A stretch of 64,000 nucleotides of DNA from Oligoflexia bacterium (lineage in GTDB: Bacteria > Bdellovibrionota_G > JANQFH01), in assembly GCA_028277945.1 (NCBI GenBank), contig JANQFH010000008.1, forward strand, positions 259,442-323,441, written 5' to 3'. Shown here one piece after another: positions 61,024 through 64,000 of this stretch. The notes beneath the pieces were generated by a model. It was not told the origin of the DNA and searched no databases. It saw nothing but the letters and a program-made list of their open reading frames with translations. The stretch's first letter is position 1. Each line of letters begins with the position of its first letter. Position numbers and translations under genes: made by a program.

Positions 61024-62289
61024 TCAATGTACCGTCTCATTTTGCATCACACTCTCGGCAACCTCAGTCAAATCAGTAGGGAAATCAGCCATCTTTCTTT
61101 TAAGTTCTGATTCGACCGTATTGCTGTAATGCGCCTGATTCACTTCTCTGCTGTTCCTTAAAACTTTGCAGGCTTCATCCTGGGTCAGCCCACAGAAGGA
61201 TTTCAGGTAGCTGTTTGCTGTTGAGCGTAGATCCTTGATTGTATATTGCCCCTGTAGACCAGCGTTCTTCAATAGTTTATTCCATGCTCTTTTTACAGTG
61301 TCCAGTCTCATGTAGGTGTCTCTTTTTTTTCGTGCAAATACAAAATCAGTAGCCATTATTTTTATGTCACCACCGTCCTTGTACCTACCAAAAACGGACT
61401 GACCCCTGGTGGGTAGAGATTCCAGTAATGATTTGGCTAAAGGACTCAATGGTATTTTGCCCTCAACACCGCTTTTGGGCTTCCAACCCAAGCCACTAGT
61501 TGTAGGGCAATCAGGTTTTGATTTGATATCAATTTGGTCTAGAGAAAAGTCAATATCCGACCACTGAAGGTGAAAAAGTTCACCTTTGCGTATTCCTGTA
61601 GCAGTTAAAAAGATGACAATCTTCTTAATATCAAATCCAAAACCCTCTGGCTCTGGGGCAGACAATATTCTTTTCCAATGCTCTGGTGGGATTACTTTAG
61701 CTCTAACTTTTTCTGATTTTGAAAGTTTTGGGATAGCTATATGCTTTAATGGATTTTCTTCAAGGTACTTCTGTCTCACAAACCAATTAAATGCAGTATT
61801 TATCCACTTTTGGTAGCGCACGAGCGTAATTTTCTTAACAGGGCGAAGAAAGCCTTTGTGTTTAAGGTGGGTTTTTAATTCCGTGAAATCCCGCTCTGTA
61901 ATTTCATCAAGGTATGTCTTCTTGCAAACTTCTTGAAAATACCTAAATAGTCGTTCTATTGTAGGTCCAACGCTTTTCTTTCCATTAGCAGAGTAATGTT
62001 CCATTCCTATTTCGAGATAGCGTTCCACACCGTCGGCAATGGTAAGTCTAATATCTGGGGCAACGCCCATTTTTTTTCTATCCCAATCGTCAAATACGCC
62101 ACGGACCAGTTGCGCTTCCTTAAGCTTACCTTGGCTTTCAGCAAGCCTCTTATCATTACCAATAGGACGCCAAAAGCGTATGTAAGCTTTACTAACTGGA
62201 AGATAGTACACCCACCAGTATTTCGTCTTCTTACCCTTGCGGAATTGTGTTTTTAAGCGTGGTCGATATGCCAAAAGATGTGAATTCAT
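61024..62289 (-). CDS. int: Tyrosine-type site-specific integrase
   Basis: The protein has 421 residues. The N-terminal half is a DNA-binding and core-binding region (FRYFQEVCKKTYLDEITERD). The catalytic domain has the first Arg in TGIRKGELFHLQWSDIDF, then YTIKDLRSTANSYLKSF, where Lys replaces the usual His of HxxR, and the nucleophilic Tyr in VNQAHYSNTVESEL. It is expected to integrate a mobile element at or near the adjacent tRNA-Pro gene. A 3-bp gap separates it from the excisionase-like gene, so they form one operon. Confidence 0.92.
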   Translation of the reverse strand: MNSHLLAYRPRLKTQFRKGKKTKYWWVYYLPVSKAYIRFWRPIGNDKRLAESQGKLKEAQLVRGVFDDWDRKKMGVAPDIRLTIADGVERYLEIGMEHYSANGKKSVGPTIERLFRYFQEVCKKTYLDEITERDFTELKTHLKHKGFLRPVKKITLVRYQKWINTAFNWFVRQKYLEENPLKHIAIPKLSKSEKVRAKVIPPEHWKRILSAPEPEGFGFDIKKIVIFLTATGIRKGELFHLQWSDIDFSLDQIDIKSKPDCPTTSGLGWKPKSGVEGKIPLSPLAKSLLESLPTRGQSVFGRYKDGGDIKIMATDFVFARKKRDTYMRLDTVKRAWNKLLKNAGLQGQYTIKDLRSTANSYLKSFCGLTQDEACKVLRNSREVNQAHYSNTVESELKRKMADFPTDLTEVAESVMQNETVH

Positions 62290-62292
62290 AAC

Positions 62293-62700
62293 TCAACCCC
62301 ACTTACTACCTTTTCTTCGTTTTTCCCATGCTCTATCTAGGTCCTTCTTTTTGAAGACTTTCCTGCCTTTACCGAAGGGCGCAAATGCAAGCTCTTTGAT
62401 TCGTACTAAATACAAAATATTTTCAACATCTACTCGCAGGTACTTGGCAGCTTCTTCCTTAGTAAAGTAGAGCTGTTCTGTCCATAGACGGCGAAGGGTT
62501 AGTAGTTCAGCAATCAGTGAAGGTACTTGTTGCAGCCATTCTGGTGAATTGTGTCCATCAAGAGCAGATGAGAGTATTACAAAGCGCACGTCACTTGTTT
62601 CAGCGAATTTTGCATTATCAACACACACTTCAGCACCAACCCCTTCTTCAAGGGTTTCAGCCTTTGCCGCTAGGGCTATATTTTGCTGCTTCGTGCTCAT
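62293..62700 (-). CDS. Excisionase-like helix-turn-helix protein
   Basis: The protein has 135 residues. The C-terminal half contains LYFTKEEAAKYLRVDVENIL and FGKGRKVFKKKDLDRAWEKR, the HTH_17/AlpA-MerR pattern of excisionases and prophage regulators. The N-terminal ~70 residues are not recognised. It lies between the integrase gene and small element genes. Its likely role is to direct excision or control the integrase. Confidence 0.82.
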   Translation of the reverse strand: MSTKQQNIALAAKAETLEEGVGAEVCVDNAKFAETSDVRFVILSSALDGHNSPEWLQQVPSLIAELLTLRRLWTEQLYFTKEEAAKYLRVDVENILYLVRIKELAFAPFGKGRKVFKKKDLDRAWEKRRKGSKWG

Positions 62701-62716
62701 GTGTGTGCTTACAATC

Positions 62717-62944
62717 CTATTCTTGGCTTTCTGGGTTTTTGGGGAAGTATTTCAACACTTCTGATGTCGTCAGACCTGTATCTCTAGCGATTATTATGAC
62801 AAGATCTTCCAGTGCTTTTTTATACATCGGCAACAAATCGCGACGTATCGGAATATACTTGTACGACATGTCTCTTCCTGGTTCGTTGCTATGCCATTTA
62901 TTTTGATTAGCCATCTTCTGATTCCCCATATCCTTAAGCTGCAA
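62717..62944 (-). CDS. Small element-encoded protein of unknown function
   Basis: The protein has 75 residues; starts further in (for example the Met of MGNQK) are possible. The C-terminal part (YKKALEDLVIIIARDTGLTT, SEVLKYFPKNPE) looks helical and could bind DNA or protein. The 5' end overlaps the primase gene by 11 bp on the same strand, so translation is probably coupled. No family is recognised. Confidence 0.55.
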   Translation of the reverse strand: MQLKDMGNQKMANQNKWHSNEPGRDMSYKYIPIRRDLLPMYKKALEDLVIIIARDTGLTTSEVLKYFPKNPESQE

Positions 62945-64000
62945 TACTCATGTTGGGTTTTAGGGTGATGCCTATCCAACAGTAGCCAGCACTCTGACGC
63001 TTTTGATGGAAACCACGTTCTTTTAACATCGGTGCAAAGCGCTTACGCGAAAAAGGACGTTGATTGTTTTGCTCACACCATTGGCAATACCTACTGTATA
63101 AAACACTTGCTGGGCATGTGAGGTTGGCACCTACATCACATGCACAATTGATGAAGTCCCCTAGCACATCCATTTCCTCTTGGTACTCTTGAGTAGCTTT
63201 GAGGACTCTCGCAGGTGGATTCAGCCCTATACGTTGATATTCAAGACAGCCCTTTACAGCCCATGAAAGTATGCCTGGCAGCTCTTTCTTTAGCTTGGCT
63301 TCAAGATGTTTGTCCTGGTTGTCTTTTTGAAAAGTGACTAAAAACGGTACCAAGACAATTCGACGCCAGATCCCGTGATCGGCACCACGAATGATCGGCT
63401 TATGGTTGACAGCAAGATAGACCGTAAACACAGGACTAAATTCAAAGTATTCTTTATGAAGAAATCTGGCAGTGATGGGATCGCCACCAGTAATCTGCTT
63501 GATAAGAGCTTCATCCAAACGCTGACCAGCATTGGGTTCTGTAGCTGTAACTAGACGTACAGACGCTAGACGAGCTAGATCATTTCTAATCGTAGGATTA
63601 CCTTTTTGCAAAAATGTGTTGATGTCCGTTGATCTGCTGTAATCGCCGAATACAGCTTGTAGGACGTTCAGGAAGGTGCTCTTGCCATTTGCGCCTGTAC
63701 CGTAAAGCACAAAGAAGACCTGTTCTGGTATCGCACCAAGCAGCGTATAACCTATGGCGCGCTGTATGAAGGCTATAAGCTCTGCATCTTCGTCAAAAAT
63801 GGAGTCGAGAAAGGCTTCCCATGTTGGGCATTGAGCATCTTGAATGTATTCAGTGCCAGACATTTTAGTGATTAGATCAGCTGGATTATGTGGTCTAAGT
63901 TTTGCTGTTTTCAGGTCGATGGTACCGTTGACACAGTTGTATAGGTACAGGTCTTCATCGAGCTGAGACGGCTCTACAATGACCCTGGGGTCGCTCTCTG
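62934..64000 (-). CDS. P4-type primase/helicase (D5/SF3 family), cut by right window edge
   Basis: The frame is open from the stop at 62934 to the last base of the window, so the gene begins beyond it; an ATG at 63863 is internal. Visible motifs are VNGTIDLKTAKLRPHNPADL (the D5_N lead-in), Walker A LYGTGANGKSTFLNVLQAVF, TATEPNAGQRLDEALIKQIT, FTVYLAVNHKPIIRGADHGI and the arginine WRRIVLVPF. These are the SF3 helicase motifs of P4-like primases that start replication of satellites, plasmids and prophages. It marks the element as a P4-like or satellite-type mobile element. Confidence 0.9.
   Translation of the reverse strand, partial: ESDPRVIVEPSQLDEDLYLYNCVNGTIDLKTAKLRPHNPADLITKMSGTEYIQDAQCPTWEAFLDSIFDEDAELIAFIQRAIGYTLLGAIPEQVFFVLYGTGANGKSTFLNVLQAVFGDYSRSTDINTFLQKGNPTIRNDLARLASVRLVTATEPNAGQRLDEALIKQITGGDPITARFLHKEYFEFSPVFTVYLAVNHKPIIRGADHGIWRRIVLVPFLVTFQKDNQDKHLEAKLKKELPGILSWAVKGCLEYQRIGLNPPARVLKATQEYQEEMDVLGDFINCACDVGANLTCPASVLYSRYCQWCEQNNQRPFSRKRFAPMLKERGFHQKRQSAGYCWIGITLKPNMSIAA

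Overview
The window looks like chromosomal DNA of a Gram-negative bacterium with a deltaproteobacterial flavour (Myxococcota, Bdellovibrionota or Desulfobacterota type). The clues are a PHP-UvrD helicase fusion, sigma-54 regulation, HAF-repeat and Cys-rich secreted proteins, a DUF2914 lipoprotein, CcmH-type cytochrome c maturation, an outer-membrane beta-barrel protein and a ferredoxin-dependent 2-oxoacid oxidoreductase. Base composition is mixed (about half G+C by eye) and coding density is high. No rRNA, CRISPR array or insertion-sequence transposase was seen. The exact taxon cannot be fixed from the sequence alone.

Layout. 0-7.7 kb: a left-truncated putative zinc-peptidase-like protein, the PHP-UvrD helicase, and two tandem HAF-repeat secreted paralogues. 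7.8-10.2 kb: a signalling operon (NtrC-type regulator, sensorless histidine-kinase-like protein, short receiver). 10.4-18.7 kb: a nucleotidyltransferase, a HAMP protein, a PlsC-type acyltransferase fused to an M20 hydrolase, RadC, an RHS/YD protein, a rhodanese, a lipoprotein and a methyltransferase. 18.7-28 kb: secreted orphans, a CcmH homologue, a kinase-deaminase fusion, a PBP4-like enzyme and a GltD-type oxidoreductase. 28-39 kb: an envelope-lipid and glycan region (two GT4 glycosyltransferases, a deacetylase, an RND/MMPL exporter, an LPG-synthase-TM protein, a serine-palmitoyltransferase-like enzyme, a GNAT N-acyltransferase and an outer-membrane protein) that is a plausible sphingolipid synthesis and export locus. 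39-51 kb: small housekeeping and orphan genes, HisC, a GlcD-type oxidase, Pcm, a HEAT protein and a TMTC-like TPR membrane protein. 51-59.5 kb: a catabolic region (HPPD-like VOC protein, DapA-family lyase, extradiol dioxygenase, semialdehyde-type dehydrogenase), with a BrnTA toxin-antitoxin pair inside it, then KorAB and a CheY-like protein. 59.5-64 kb: a tRNA-Pro(GGG) recombination hot spot with tRNA fragments, tandem repeats and hairpins, followed by the integrase end of a P4-like mobile element that runs off the right edge.

The most unusual items are the single-chain acyltransferase-M20 protein, the SPT/GNAT/OMP operon facing an MMPL exporter operon, the scarred tRNA-Pro locus, and two families of intergenic inverted repeats, one of which supplies stop and start codons to the flanking genes. 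All function assignments rest on motif and domain recognition by eye. No database search was run.
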